Shown here: piece by piece, positions 25,330 through 32,937 of the stretch
Layout: each line of letters opens with the position of its first letter
Numbering within the stretch: position 1 is the stretch's first letter
NCBI GenBank assembly: GCA_937890355.1
Contig: CALACW010000023.1
Coordinates: forward strand, 1 to 51,757
Reading direction: 5' to 3'
DNA length: 51,757 bases
Origin: CALACW01 sp002431305
GTDB taxonomy: Bacteria; Bacillota; Clostridia; Oscillospirales; Acutalibacteraceae
Notes under the pieces: generated by a model
Told to the model about the DNA's origin: nothing
Databases searched by the model: none
The model's input: the letters and a program-made list of their open reading frames with translations, nothing else
Made by a program: the position numbers and the translations under genes

Positions 25330-26367
25330 ATGTCAGTTAAAGTTGCTATTAACGGATTCGGCAGAATCGGACGTCTTGCATTCAGACAGATGTTCGGCGC
25401 AGAGGGATACGACGTTGTTGCTATCAACGACCTTACCAAACCCTCAATGCTTGCTCATCTTCTCAAGTACGATACCGCTCAGGGCGGTTACTGCGGAAAA
25501 ATCGGCGAGAACAAGCACACCGTTACCGCTGACGACGAAGCAAACACCATCACAGTAGACGGAAAGACCCTTACTATATACAAAGAGGCAGACGCTAACA
25601 ATCTCCCCTGGGGCGAAATCGGCGTTGACGTTGTTCTTGAGTGCACCGGCTTCTACTGCTCAAAAGAGAAGTCAATGGCTCACATCAATGCAGGCGCTAA
25701 GAAAGTTGTTATTTCCGCTCCCGCAGGCAATGACCTTAAGACCATCGTATTCAGCGTAAACGAGAAGACTCTTACCGCTGACGATCAGATCATCTCCGCA
25801 GCTTCCTGCACCACCAACTGCCTTGCTCCCATGGCTAAGGCTCTTAATGATTATGCTCCCATTCAGAGCGGTATCATGTCGACCATCCACGCTTACACAG
25901 GCGATCAGATGATCCTCGACGGTCCTCACAGAAAGGGCGACCTCAGAAGAGCAAGAGCCGGCGCCGCAAACATCGTTCCCAACTCAACGGGCGCTGCTAA
26001 GGCTATCGGCCTTGTTATCCCCGAGCTTAACGGCAAGCTCATCGGTTCCGCTCAGAGAGTTCCCGTTCCGACCGGTTCAACCACTATCCTTACCGCTGTT
26101 GTTAAGGGCGCAGACGTTACCAAGGAAGGCATCAACGCCGCTATGAAGGCTGCCGCCTCCGAGAGCTTCGGCTACAACGAAGACGCTATCGTTTCCTCCG
26201 ACGTTATCGGTATGAGATACGGTTCACTCTTCGACGCTACTCAGACAATGGTTTCAAAGATTGCCGACGATCTCTATGAGGTTCAGGTTGTTTCGTGGTA
26301 TGATAACGAGAACTCCTACACCAGCCAGATGGTCAGAACCATCAAGTACTTCGCAGAGCTCGGCTAA
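25330..26367 (+). CDS. gap: Glyceraldehyde-3-phosphate dehydrogenase (type I)
   Basis: Central glycolytic enzyme converting glyceraldehyde-3-phosphate to 1,3-bisphosphoglycerate with NAD; 345 residues. NAD loop NGFGRIGRLAF, AINDLT with the Asp typical of NAD use, the catalytic Cys160 in SAASCTTNCLAPMA, and WYDNENSYTSQM near the C-terminus. GGAGG 8 bases before the ATG, own promoter and strong terminator make a monocistron. Codon use is visibly cleaner than the neighbours (GGC, ATC, AAG, GCT preferred), as expected for a highly expressed gene. Confidence 0.98.
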   Translation: MSVKVAINGFGRIGRLAFRQMFGAEGYDVVAINDLTKPSMLAHLLKYDTAQGGYCGKIGENKHTVTADDEANTITVDGKTLTIYKEADANNLPWGEIGVDVVLECTGFYCSKEKSMAHINAGAKKVVISAPAGNDLKTIVFSVNEKTLTADDQIISAASCTTNCLAPMAKALNDYAPIQSGIMSTIHAYTGDQMILDGPHRKGDLRRARAGAANIVPNSTGAAKAIGLVIPELNGKLIGSAQRVPVPTGSTTILTAVVKGADVTKEGINAAMKAAASESFGYNEDAIVSSDVIGMRYGSLFDATQTMVSKIADDLYEVQVVSWYDNENSYTSQMVRTIKYFAELG

Positions 26368-26396
26368 TCACCGATTTCAATCACAGTAACAAATCT

Positions 26397-26429
26397 GCCC
26401 CCTGCTGTTTTTTCGGCGGGGGCTTTTTT
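26397..26429 (+). terminator. Terminator of gap
   Basis: GCCCCC / GGGGGC stem with extra GC pairing, U6 tract. Confidence 0.92.
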
Positions 26430-26430
26430 A

Positions 26431-26459
26431 TTGACATATTAATATCATTATGATATATT
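26431..26459 (+). promoter_or_regulatory. Promoter of the LiaF-like gene
   Basis: TTGACA, 17-base spacer, TATATT, directly after the gap terminator. Confidence 0.8.
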
Positions 26460-26493
26460 GTTTTTAACAATAATAAATAAAGGAGCGACGAGC

Positions 26494-27174
26494 ATGAATA
26501 AATTAAGAGGAATTCTTTGGGGACTTGCAATAATAGCCGCCGGAATACTGTGGGGACTCAGCGCCGCGGGAATCCTGACAGTCAAGCTGTTATTTGACGG
26601 CTGGTGGACGCTGTTTATAATTGTTCCGTCGGTTATCGGACTTATAACTGATAAAAACAAAACGTTCTCGCTTATAACATTAATAATCGGATGCATACTG
26701 CTCGCGTCGAATTACGCGGATATGAAACTAGTTAAGGCTCTGATTTTCCCGGCTATAGTCGTCGTTATAGGATTCGGAATCCTGTTTAACAACATTTCAT
26801 CAAGAAAACAGAATGACGAATTTATACAGTCATCCCCGAGCAGTACCGGATACGAGGAATACTCCGCAACGTTTGCACAGCAGAATTTTCATTTCACAGA
26901 CGAATTCAGGGGCGGTAAATTTACGGCGGTATTCGGCTCGATAAGAGTTGATTTAAGACAGGCTGTAATACGCGAAAACGTTAACGTGACAGTCAGCGCA
27001 GTATTCGGAGGCGTTGAAATTTTCGTTCCGAATTATGTAAAAGTTGTTTCAAAGTCAAGCAGCATAGTCGGTGGTACAGCGGATAAATCAAATAAAAATC
27101 TGCCCGCGGACGCGCCGACCATATTCATAAACGCGCAGAATACTTTCGGGGGAACGGAAATCAAATTAAACTGA
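26494..27174 (+). CDS. LiaF-like membrane protein (DUF5668 plus LiaF C-terminal-like domain)
   Basis: 226 residues. Four short hydrophobic segments fill residues 1-100 (GILWGLAIIAAGILWGLSAAG, LFDGWWTLFIIVPSVIGL, a third, and LIFPAIVVVIGFGILF). The soluble C-terminal half reads FRGGKFTAVFGSIRVDLRQA...VSAVFGGVEIFVP, the beta-helix-like pattern of LiaF/VraT-type cell envelope stress proteins. In Bacillus LiaF inhibits the LiaRS two-component system, but no liaRS is adjacent here. ATG at 26494 with AAAGGAG 8 bases upstream. It has its own promoter and ends in a bidirectional terminator. Confidence 0.75.
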   Translation: MNKLRGILWGLAIIAAGILWGLSAAGILTVKLLFDGWWTLFIIVPSVIGLITDKNKTFSLITLIIGCILLASNYADMKLVKALIFPAIVVVIGFGILFNNISSRKQNDEFIQSSPSSTGYEEYSATFAQQNFHFTDEFRGGKFTAVFGSIRVDLRQAVIRENVNVTVSAVFGGVEIFVPNYVKVVSKSSSIVGGTADKSNKNLPADAPTIFINAQNTFGGTEIKLN

Positions 27175-27192
27175 TAAATACTGAAAACACGA

Positions 27193-27237
27193 AAACAGCG
27201 GTAAGACCAAAATCGGTTTTACCGCTGTTTGCTTTTT
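27193..27237. terminator. Bidirectional terminator between convergent genes
   Basis: Perfect 12-base stem, AAACAGCGGTAA with TTACCGCTGTTT, with further pairing inside the loop; T-rich downstream on both strands. Confidence 0.9.
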
Positions 27238-27248
27238 ATCAATTAAAT

Positions 27249-28010
27249 CTATAAAAGGAACTTTTCAATCGCCTGACCTACTCCCCCGTCATTGCAGTCA
27301 CAGGAGACATATGTACATATTTTTTTAACCTCGTCGATGGCGTTGCCCATAGCCACGCTGATACCGGCAACCTTGAGCATATCGATATCGTTTGCGCTGT
27401 CGCCCATCGCGATACAATGTTCAATCGGCACTCCGACGAGCGAAGCCATGCGTTTAAGCCCTTCGCCCTTCGAAAATCCTTTATTAACAAATTCCGAATA
27501 CGTTGAGTGACGGAAAAGCGTGTATTTGCCCTCCCACTCCTTACGCTCCGAATCCGTATAGTCTCGCACAAAAAACGTTTTCGAAATTTTTATATCCTTA
27601 TAATCCGTGTAAATCTGCTCGGGCGAAGTAAGAGGAAGACACCTGTCCCTGTGCCATTCGTCGCAGTTTATCGACAGACTTTTTTCCTCGCCCTCGAATA
27701 TAACGGTACTGCCGTCGTCGTTGTCAAAAAAATGCTTGACGAGCGAGTACAGTTCGTCCTTCGGCATACTGCGGGAAAAAATCTGCTTGCCGTGAAAACG
27801 CAAATCCGTTCCGATACCCGAAACAACGCCGTCTACAGGCACGGTTTTAAGCAAATCTTTCGGCATAAAGCCGTAGCTTCTCGCCGTATTTATAAAGATG
27901 TAGTGTCCCTTTTCTCTAGCGCGTTTTATCGCCTTAATATTACGCTCGGGAACTGCGCCGTTACAGTAAAGCGTGTTGTCAATATCGAGAAAAACAGCGT
28001 ATTTATCCAT
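27249..28010 (-). CDS. Cof-type HAD-IIB phosphatase
   Basis: 253-residue sugar-phosphate or nucleotide phosphatase candidate. Motif I FLDIDNTLY, motif II INTAR, a C2-type cap domain (about 80-185), the motif III Lys in GFSKGEGLKRM and motif IV AMGDSANDIDMLKVAG. Members of this family dephosphorylate a broad set of sugar phosphates and FMN; substrate cannot be predicted. Convergent with the LiaF-like gene and 31 bases after the LOG gene, so probably cotranscribed with it. Confidence 0.9.
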   Translation of the reverse strand: MDKYAVFLDIDNTLYCNGAVPERNIKAIKRAREKGHYIFINTARSYGFMPKDLLKTVPVDGVVSGIGTDLRFHGKQIFSRSMPKDELYSLVKHFFDNDDGSTVIFEGEEKSLSINCDEWHRDRCLPLTSPEQIYTDYKDIKISKTFFVRDYTDSERKEWEGKYTLFRHSTYSEFVNKGFSKGEGLKRMASLVGVPIEHCIAMGDSANDIDMLKVAGISVAMGNAIDEVKKICTYVSCDCNDGGVGQAIEKFLL

Positions 28011-28041
28011 ATCTTTTCACTTCCGTCACATCGGAATTTTT

Positions 28042-28629
28042 TTATTTCTTCGTATAAATATGCTTCATCTGTTCGGGAGTACATCCCTGCGGGACATAAG
28101 TATTAAGATAATTTATAACCTCGTCCGGGGTATTGAGAACCGCAAAAAGATCAAGCGTTTCCTTATTCATAAACTTCTCGTCAACGCTCGTATTAAGCAT
28201 ATCGAGCATTTTATCATAATAGCCGTTTATATTATAAAGAATCATGGGTTTTGTGTGTCTGCCGAGCTGTTTTAATGTAAGCATTTCGAAAAATTCCTCG
28301 AACGTGCCGATACCGCCGGGCGTCGTTATGAACGCGTCGGATAAATCCTCCATAATCTGCTTTCTCTCGCGCATGGTATCGGTTCGTATCGTATTCGTGC
28401 AGTGCTCGAACAGAATTCCGTCAACGTTAAAAAAGCTCGGAACGACGCCGATAATCTCCGCATTTTCGGAATAAAATCCCCTCGCGGCGGCGCCCATTAA
28501 TCCGTTCGCCCCACATCCGAATACGAGCGAGTAACCGTTTTTTGCAAGAATCTTTGACAGTTTCTCCGCTTCATCTATGTAAGACGGGTCTATGACGCAG
28601 CTCGACGCGCCGTAAATACATATTCTCAT
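28042..28629 (-). CDS. LOG-family protein (nucleoside 5'-monophosphate phosphoribohydrolase-like)
   Basis: 195 residues with the LOG signature PGGIGTFEEFFE at about 104-115 preceded by MRERKQIM, and an N-terminal Rossmann-like ICIYGASS. Plant and microbial LOG enzymes cleave cytokinin riboside monophosphates; most bacterial members cleave AMP-like nucleotides. SD AGGGGTG before ATG. Confidence 0.92.
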   Translation of the reverse strand: MRICIYGASSCVIDPSYIDEAEKLSKILAKNGYSLVFGCGANGLMGAAARGFYSENAEIIGVVPSFFNVDGILFEHCTNTIRTDTMRERKQIMEDLSDAFITTPGGIGTFEEFFEMLTLKQLGRHTKPMILYNINGYYDKMLDMLNTSVDEKFMNKETLDLFAVLNTPDEVINYLNTYVPQGCTPEQMKHIYTKK

Positions 28630-28683
28630 AATAACTTAACACCCCTATTCTTTTATATATATGCAGTATGTAACTATCTTATT

Positions 28684-28920
28684 AATGATAAATCCGCCGG
28701 GATTTGCACCGACAATATTCTCTATTCACACGGGCTGTTTACAACCCATTTTACAAAAAGGAAATAGGAAAAAGCGTTCGGAATGAATCAACCGAATCCC
28801 GCACTTGAATTTGCGATTCAAATAAAATATAATGACAAATCCGTCAGGATTTGCACCGACGCTCTTCACTCTTCACTATTACCTATTCACTGTAATAATT
28901 TGTCCTAAACAAATTATTAC
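28684..28920. repeat. Small repeat-rich noncoding element (MITE-like)
   Basis: Between the LOG gene and der. It contains two copies, 27/30 identical, of a unit starting AATGAYAAATCCG (28684-28713 and 28831-28860). Each copy has the internal palindrome AAATCC-N4-GGATTT followed by GCACCGAC and then CTATTCAC-type A/T/C tracts. Between them lies GAATC-N16-GATTC (about 28795-28820). The right end is a 12-base perfect inverted repeat, GTAATAATTTGT with ACAAATTATTAC (28892-28920), touching the der stop codon. No ORF or transposase. The composition suggests a dispersed non-autonomous repeat, but genome-wide copies cannot be seen here. Confidence 0.6.
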
Positions 28921-30240
28921 TTACTCTCCGCGTTCGCGGATTATATATCGCGTCGGCGTTCCTTCCAGACCGAATACGGCTCTGATCTGATTGTCAATAT
29001 ATCTCTGATAACTGTAGTGGAACAAATCCTTATTATTAACAAAACACACAAACGTCGGCGGTCTGGTAGAAGCCTGAGTCATGTAATAAATTTTCAGTCT
29101 CTTGCCCTTATCTGTAGGAGGCTGAACTCTCGTCTGAGCGTCGGCTAAAACCTCGTTGAGTCTGCCGGTTGTAATTCGCATAGCGTTCTGAGAATCGACA
29201 AATTTAATAAGCTCAAAAAGTCTGTCGATACGAAGTCCCGTCTTAGCCGAAATAAAAATTATCGGCGCATAGGACATAAACGAAAAGTCGTTCATGAGCT
29301 TCTTTCTCATAACGTCCATTGTCTTGCCGTCCTTTTCGACAGCATCCCATTTATTAACAACGATAACGCATCCCTTGCCCTGTTCGTGGGCAATGCCCGC
29401 AACCTTTGAATCCTGCTCCGTAAAGCCCTCGGTCGCGTCAATCATTATAACACATACATCAGCGCGTTCCACCGCCATAACAGCGCGCATAACGCTGTAT
29501 TTTTCGATTCTGTCGTCAACTTTCGATTTTCTTCTGAGTCCGGCGGTATCGATAAGAACAAACTTGCCGGAAGAATTTTCAATATACGTATCGGTTGCGT
29601 CGCGCGTTGTTCCGGCAATATTCGAAACTATAGCGCGTTCCTCACCGCAGACCTTGTTTACAAGCGACGACTTGCCGACGTTGGGTTTGCCGATTATCGC
29701 AACCTTAACGGTATCGTCGTCCTCGGGCTCTCCGGCTTTATCGCCGATGTATTCGTATACGGCGTCGAGAAGATCGCCCGTACCGTGACCGTGGTTAGCC
29801 GAAACCGCAATCGGCTCGCCTATTCCGAGATTATAAAATTCATAATATTCAAGGGGCGGTTCGCCTATCGTATCGCATTTATTAACGCAGAGTACGACGG
29901 GCTTTCCCGACTTTTGAAGAATTGAGGCAACCTCCATATCGGTCGAAACAACGCCCGTTCTAATATCGGTAACGAAAATAATCGCGTCGGCGCTGTCTAT
30001 GGCAAGCTGAGCCTGAGCGCGCATCTGAGATAAAATGATGTCGTCGGAATCGGGCTCAATACCGCCGGTATCTACAAGCATAAACGTTTTGTTTCTCCAC
30101 TCGCAGTCTCCGTAAATTCTGTCGCGCGTAACGCCGGGGGTATCGTCGACTATCGACAGGCGCCTGCCGCACAGTTTATTAAAAAGCGTCGATTTGCCGA
30201 CGTTCGGTCTGCCTACGACCGCAACTACAGGTTTGCTCAT
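28921..30240 (-). CDS. der: Ribosome biogenesis GTPase Der (EngA)
   Basis: Tandem GTPase needed for 50S maturation; 439 residues. Two complete G domains: G1 GRPNVGKSTLF (about 8) with DTPGVTRD and NKCD, and the second G1 GKPNVGKSSLV (about 184) with GTTRDATDT, DTAGLRRK and NKWD. A KH-like C-terminal domain follows (PPTFVCFVNN, NQIRAVFGLEGTP). It follows the DUF512 gene by 13 bases, a common Clostridia pairing. Confidence 0.98.
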   Translation of the reverse strand: MSKPVVAVVGRPNVGKSTLFNKLCGRRLSIVDDTPGVTRDRIYGDCEWRNKTFMLVDTGGIEPDSDDIILSQMRAQAQLAIDSADAIIFVTDIRTGVVSTDMEVASILQKSGKPVVLCVNKCDTIGEPPLEYYEFYNLGIGEPIAVSANHGHGTGDLLDAVYEYIGDKAGEPEDDDTVKVAIIGKPNVGKSSLVNKVCGEERAIVSNIAGTTRDATDTYIENSSGKFVLIDTAGLRRKSKVDDRIEKYSVMRAVMAVERADVCVIMIDATEGFTEQDSKVAGIAHEQGKGCVIVVNKWDAVEKDGKTMDVMRKKLMNDFSFMSYAPIIFISAKTGLRIDRLFELIKFVDSQNAMRITTGRLNEVLADAQTRVQPPTDKGKRLKIYYMTQASTRPPTFVCFVNNKDLFHYSYQRYIDNQIRAVFGLEGTPTRYIIRERGE

Positions 30241-30253
30241 GTTTTCATCCCTT

Positions 30254-31573
30254 TCAAATTCCTAAAAATGTATATAATAAATCGTCGCCCGAACCTCTCG
30301 TCGGGGTGATTTTAACATTCAGTTTTTTTTCAGCCTCACAAAGAGGCGTATCGTCAAGAAAAATCGGTTCTTCTTCGGATTTCAGCATAACGGAGGGTAT
30401 AAACGCCTCGTCGTATGCGGATAAATCCTTAATCTGATTAAAAATATCCGTTGCGGTCACGAGCCCCGCAACTGTTATATTATGACCGAAAAAGTCATTT
30501 ATTATCGCATAAACATCAACAGTAACATCCGGGCACTTTAAATGTATCGCGTCTGCAAGCTCTTTCATAAGCGGAGCGGCCGCGGCTCCCGTAATAACGG
30601 CAATTCTGCGTTTCCCGGCAAATTTTATTTCGTCATCATCAAGAGCGGATAACGCCGAATTGAAATCGTGTTTTGTAAGCGTCCACATCCCTACGCCGTT
30701 GTCAAGCTGGTCGAATTCACCGTAATAATCGTAATCGGGCATATCGAGTTCGGCCTTTAAATAAAACTCGTCAGCCGCGTACGCAAAATTACTCCCCGTT
30801 TTCTCTCTCATTTTTTCATTGAACGAATCAATAATATCTATAACTCCGCGCGCGGTATCCCTCGTGTACATGGTAAGCGGAAAGAGTTTCTCCCTGAAAC
30901 GCGTAAGTCCGACGGGAACAGCGGCAACGCTCTGTACGCTCGGATAGAGTTTTGCAAGCTCAGTAAGCGAGAAAACAAGTTCGTCCCCATCGTTTATACC
31001 GGGACACAAAACTAGCTGGGTATTAAGTTTTATCCCCGCCGATGCAAATCGTTTTAATATATCGAGACTTTTACCCGCATTGGGATTACCCATCATTTTA
31101 ACCCTGAGTTCAGGATTCATCGTATGAACCGAAACGTTGACCGGGCTTATGTGCATATCAATTATTCTCTGCGCCTCGCGTTCGGTCATGTTGGTGAGCG
31201 TTACGTAATTTCCGAACAAAAACGACAGTCTTGAATCATCGTCCTTAAAGTAAAGGCTTTTTCTCAGCCCCTTGGGAAGCTGGTCTACAAAACAGAAAAT
31301 GCATTTATTTTTACAGCTGTGCTGTTTATCCATAAGGTATGTTTCAAAATCAAGCCCCAGAGAATCGACTCCCCCGACGGATTTAATTCTGACCTCGCGC
31401 TCGCCGTTTTCGTCCGATAAGACAATATTCAAAATACGCGCATCGGCGTAAAAACGGTAATCGAGAACGTCGAAAATGTCATGTCCGTTAATCGATACGA
31501 TATTATCGCCCGGCTTTATTCCCTTTTTGTATGCCGGCGAACCTTCAACGACGGTCTTAACGCTGACGGACAT
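30254..31573 (-). CDS. DUF512 radical SAM protein with PDZ domain
   Basis: 439 residues. An N-terminal PDZ-like domain (GSPAYKKGIKPGDNIVSING, 11-30) is followed by a radical SAM-type cluster CKNKCIFCFVDQLP (CX3CX2C) and KGLRKSLYFKDDDSRLSF. A C-terminal DUF512 region includes VVTGAAAAPLM-like and NDFFGHNITVAGLVT segments. Function unknown; the family is almost always beside der, which suggests ribosome or RNA-linked chemistry (inference). ATG at 31573 with AGGAGG 6 bases upstream is clearly the start. Confidence 0.9.
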   Translation of the reverse strand: MSVSVKTVVEGSPAYKKGIKPGDNIVSINGHDIFDVLDYRFYADARILNIVLSDENGEREVRIKSVGGVDSLGLDFETYLMDKQHSCKNKCIFCFVDQLPKGLRKSLYFKDDDSRLSFLFGNYVTLTNMTEREAQRIIDMHISPVNVSVHTMNPELRVKMMGNPNAGKSLDILKRFASAGIKLNTQLVLCPGINDGDELVFSLTELAKLYPSVQSVAAVPVGLTRFREKLFPLTMYTRDTARGVIDIIDSFNEKMREKTGSNFAYAADEFYLKAELDMPDYDYYGEFDQLDNGVGMWTLTKHDFNSALSALDDDEIKFAGKRRIAVITGAAAAPLMKELADAIHLKCPDVTVDVYAIINDFFGHNITVAGLVTATDIFNQIKDLSAYDEAFIPSVMLKSEEEPIFLDDTPLCEAEKKLNVKITPTRGSGDDLLYTFLGI

Positions 31574-31606
31574 AACGCGCCTCCTAAAAATATTTTCAGA
31601 CAACAC

Positions 31607-31641
31607 TAAAAGACGGGGAAGGAATTATGCCTTCTCCGCCT
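31607..31641 (-). terminator. Terminator after rpmF
   Basis: Stem AGGCGGAGAAGG with CCTTCCCCGTCT (one mismatch, one G-U), then UUUU on the minus strand. Confidence 0.7.
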
Positions 31642-31671
31642 CTTTATGCCAATAAACAAATAACGGGAGTA

Positions 31672-31854
31672 TCAGTCCTCGACTTCGATAACTTTTCTGC
31701 CGTTGTAGTAACCGCAGCTGTTGCAAAGCTTATGGGATTCCTTATATTCGCCGCACTGAGGACACTTCTGGAGAGAAGGACCTTCCATCTTCCAAACGCT
31801 TGAACGTCTCTTGTCTCTTCTTGCGTGAGAAACGCGTCTTGCAGGTACTGCCAT
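31672..31854 (-). CDS. rpmF: Ribosomal protein bL32
   Basis: 60 residues starting MAVPARRVSHARRDKRRS. It keeps four Cys in CPQCGEYKESHKLCNSCG, so it is the zinc-binding C+ form. AGGAGG 9 bases before ATG. Follows yceD as in most bacteria. Confidence 0.98.
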   Translation of the reverse strand: MAVPARRVSHARRDKRRSSVWKMEGPSLQKCPQCGEYKESHKLCNSCGYYNGRKVIEVED

Positions 31855-31889
31855 ATTAATAACCTCCTAAAATTGTACAGAATAATATT

Positions 31890-32366
31890 TTATTCATCGA
31901 GGAGCTTGCGTAACGCCTCAAGTCTCGGGTCTGACGGAGCCTTGCAGTTACAGCTTTCCTCGTTCAGATCCGCACCGCATATGGGACATAATCCCCTGCA
32001 GTTTTTCGAGCACAGGAATCTCGACGGCAGGGAGAGGTAAATATCCTCCCTGACAAGCTCGTCAAGATTAAGTCTCATATCCTCGACAAGAATAAACAAA
32101 TCGTTATCCTCATCATTAAGGTGGGATATAAGATAATGTTCTGCCTTAACGGATCTGTCAGATTTCAGGGGTTTTGCACATTTGGCGCACAGAGCGGAAT
32201 ACGAATAGCGAGCCTCTGCCGACAGGGTAACAATCCCTGTATTGTTTCTGACCCTGCCCGACACTCTGACCTCGGAGGTAAAAGCGTCGTCGTCGATATT
32301 GAAACCGTAGTCAAACGTCTTTTCCGCATTCTCGACGTTAAAAATGGGCTCAAGCTCCAGAATCAT
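31890..32366 (-). CDS. yceD: YceD/DUF177 family protein
   Basis: 158 residues, upstream of rpmF, linked in other bacteria to 23S rRNA accumulation. Two Cys clusters (ALCAKCAKPL and CSKNCRGLCPICGADLNEESCNC) give a zinc-ribbon look; LDELVREDIYLSLPSRFLC is the family core. ATG at 32366 with AGGAG 9 bases upstream; a TTG two codons earlier is too close. Confidence 0.92.
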   Translation of the reverse strand: MILELEPIFNVENAEKTFDYGFNIDDDAFTSEVRVSGRVRNNTGIVTLSAEARYSYSALCAKCAKPLKSDRSVKAEHYLISHLNDEDNDLFILVEDMRLNLDELVREDIYLSLPSRFLCSKNCRGLCPICGADLNEESCNCKAPSDPRLEALRKLLDE

Positions 32367-32398
32367 ATACAAAATCTCCTAAAATACGAACAAACAGT

Positions 32399-32427
32399 AT
32401 TATATATTTATTGAGCTGATTTGTCAA
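32399..32427 (-). promoter_or_regulatory. Consensus promoter of yceD-rpmF
   Basis: TTGACA, 17-base spacer, TATAAT on the minus strand, 33 bases before the yceD start. Confidence 0.92.
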
Positions 32428-32456
32428 TACTTTTTTTTGTGCTCAGCAGAAATATT

Positions 32457-32873
32457 TTACTTCAGTTCACAAAAATCAAGTACGGACGCGGGGATATTCT
32501 CGCTCTCTGTCGATACTGTAAACGTAAACTTAACGTCTGCGTCCTTGCTAAGAGTCTCAACCTTCTTGAGAAACTCGCCGAGCTCGTTATAATCACGGGA
32601 GCCGATGCGGAGAGTAGCGTCTACAAAGATATCGGTGATATCGTGATTGCTCGCGCAGATTCCGGCAAGAAGACCGTAAAATGCGTCGTAACCGCTTACG
32701 TCGTAATGGTCTGCGGAAATAAGTCTTGCGCGGTAGTTAACCGAATGTCTTAAATTGTCAGTCTTCTCTACGCAGATAACGTTACCGTCGGAGTTTTTAA
32801 GAGCCTCGTCGATAAGAGCGATGAGCTTTTTGGTCTTTCCGCTGCCTTTGGTTCCTGTGAGTAATGTAATCAT
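32457..32873 (-). CDS. Small P-loop ATP-binding protein of unknown function
   Basis: 138 residues. Walker A GTKGSGKTKKL at residues 7-17 and a likely Walker B DIFVDATLR at about 82-90. No sensor, transmembrane or nucleic-acid domain is visible. The fold resembles thymidine-kinase-like or RecA-like mini-ATPases but I do not recognise a named family. AAGGAG 8 bases before the ATG. Lies downstream of pgi (64-base gap), so it may be cotranscribed. Confidence 0.75.
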   Translation of the reverse strand: MITLLTGTKGSGKTKKLIALIDEALKNSDGNVICVEKTDNLRHSVNYRARLISADHYDVSGYDAFYGLLAGICASNHDITDIFVDATLRIGSRDYNELGEFLKKVETLSKDADVKFTFTVSTESENIPASVLDFCELK

Positions 32874-32937
32874 AATGAATTCTCCTTTAAACTGTATATT
32901 TATAATTAAATGATAATATCCTTAGTTTTAAAATTTC

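Noticed and set aside
28684..28860. Two repeat copies as a CRISPR array
   Set aside because: Only two copies 147 bases apart, no regular spacer length, no cas genes.
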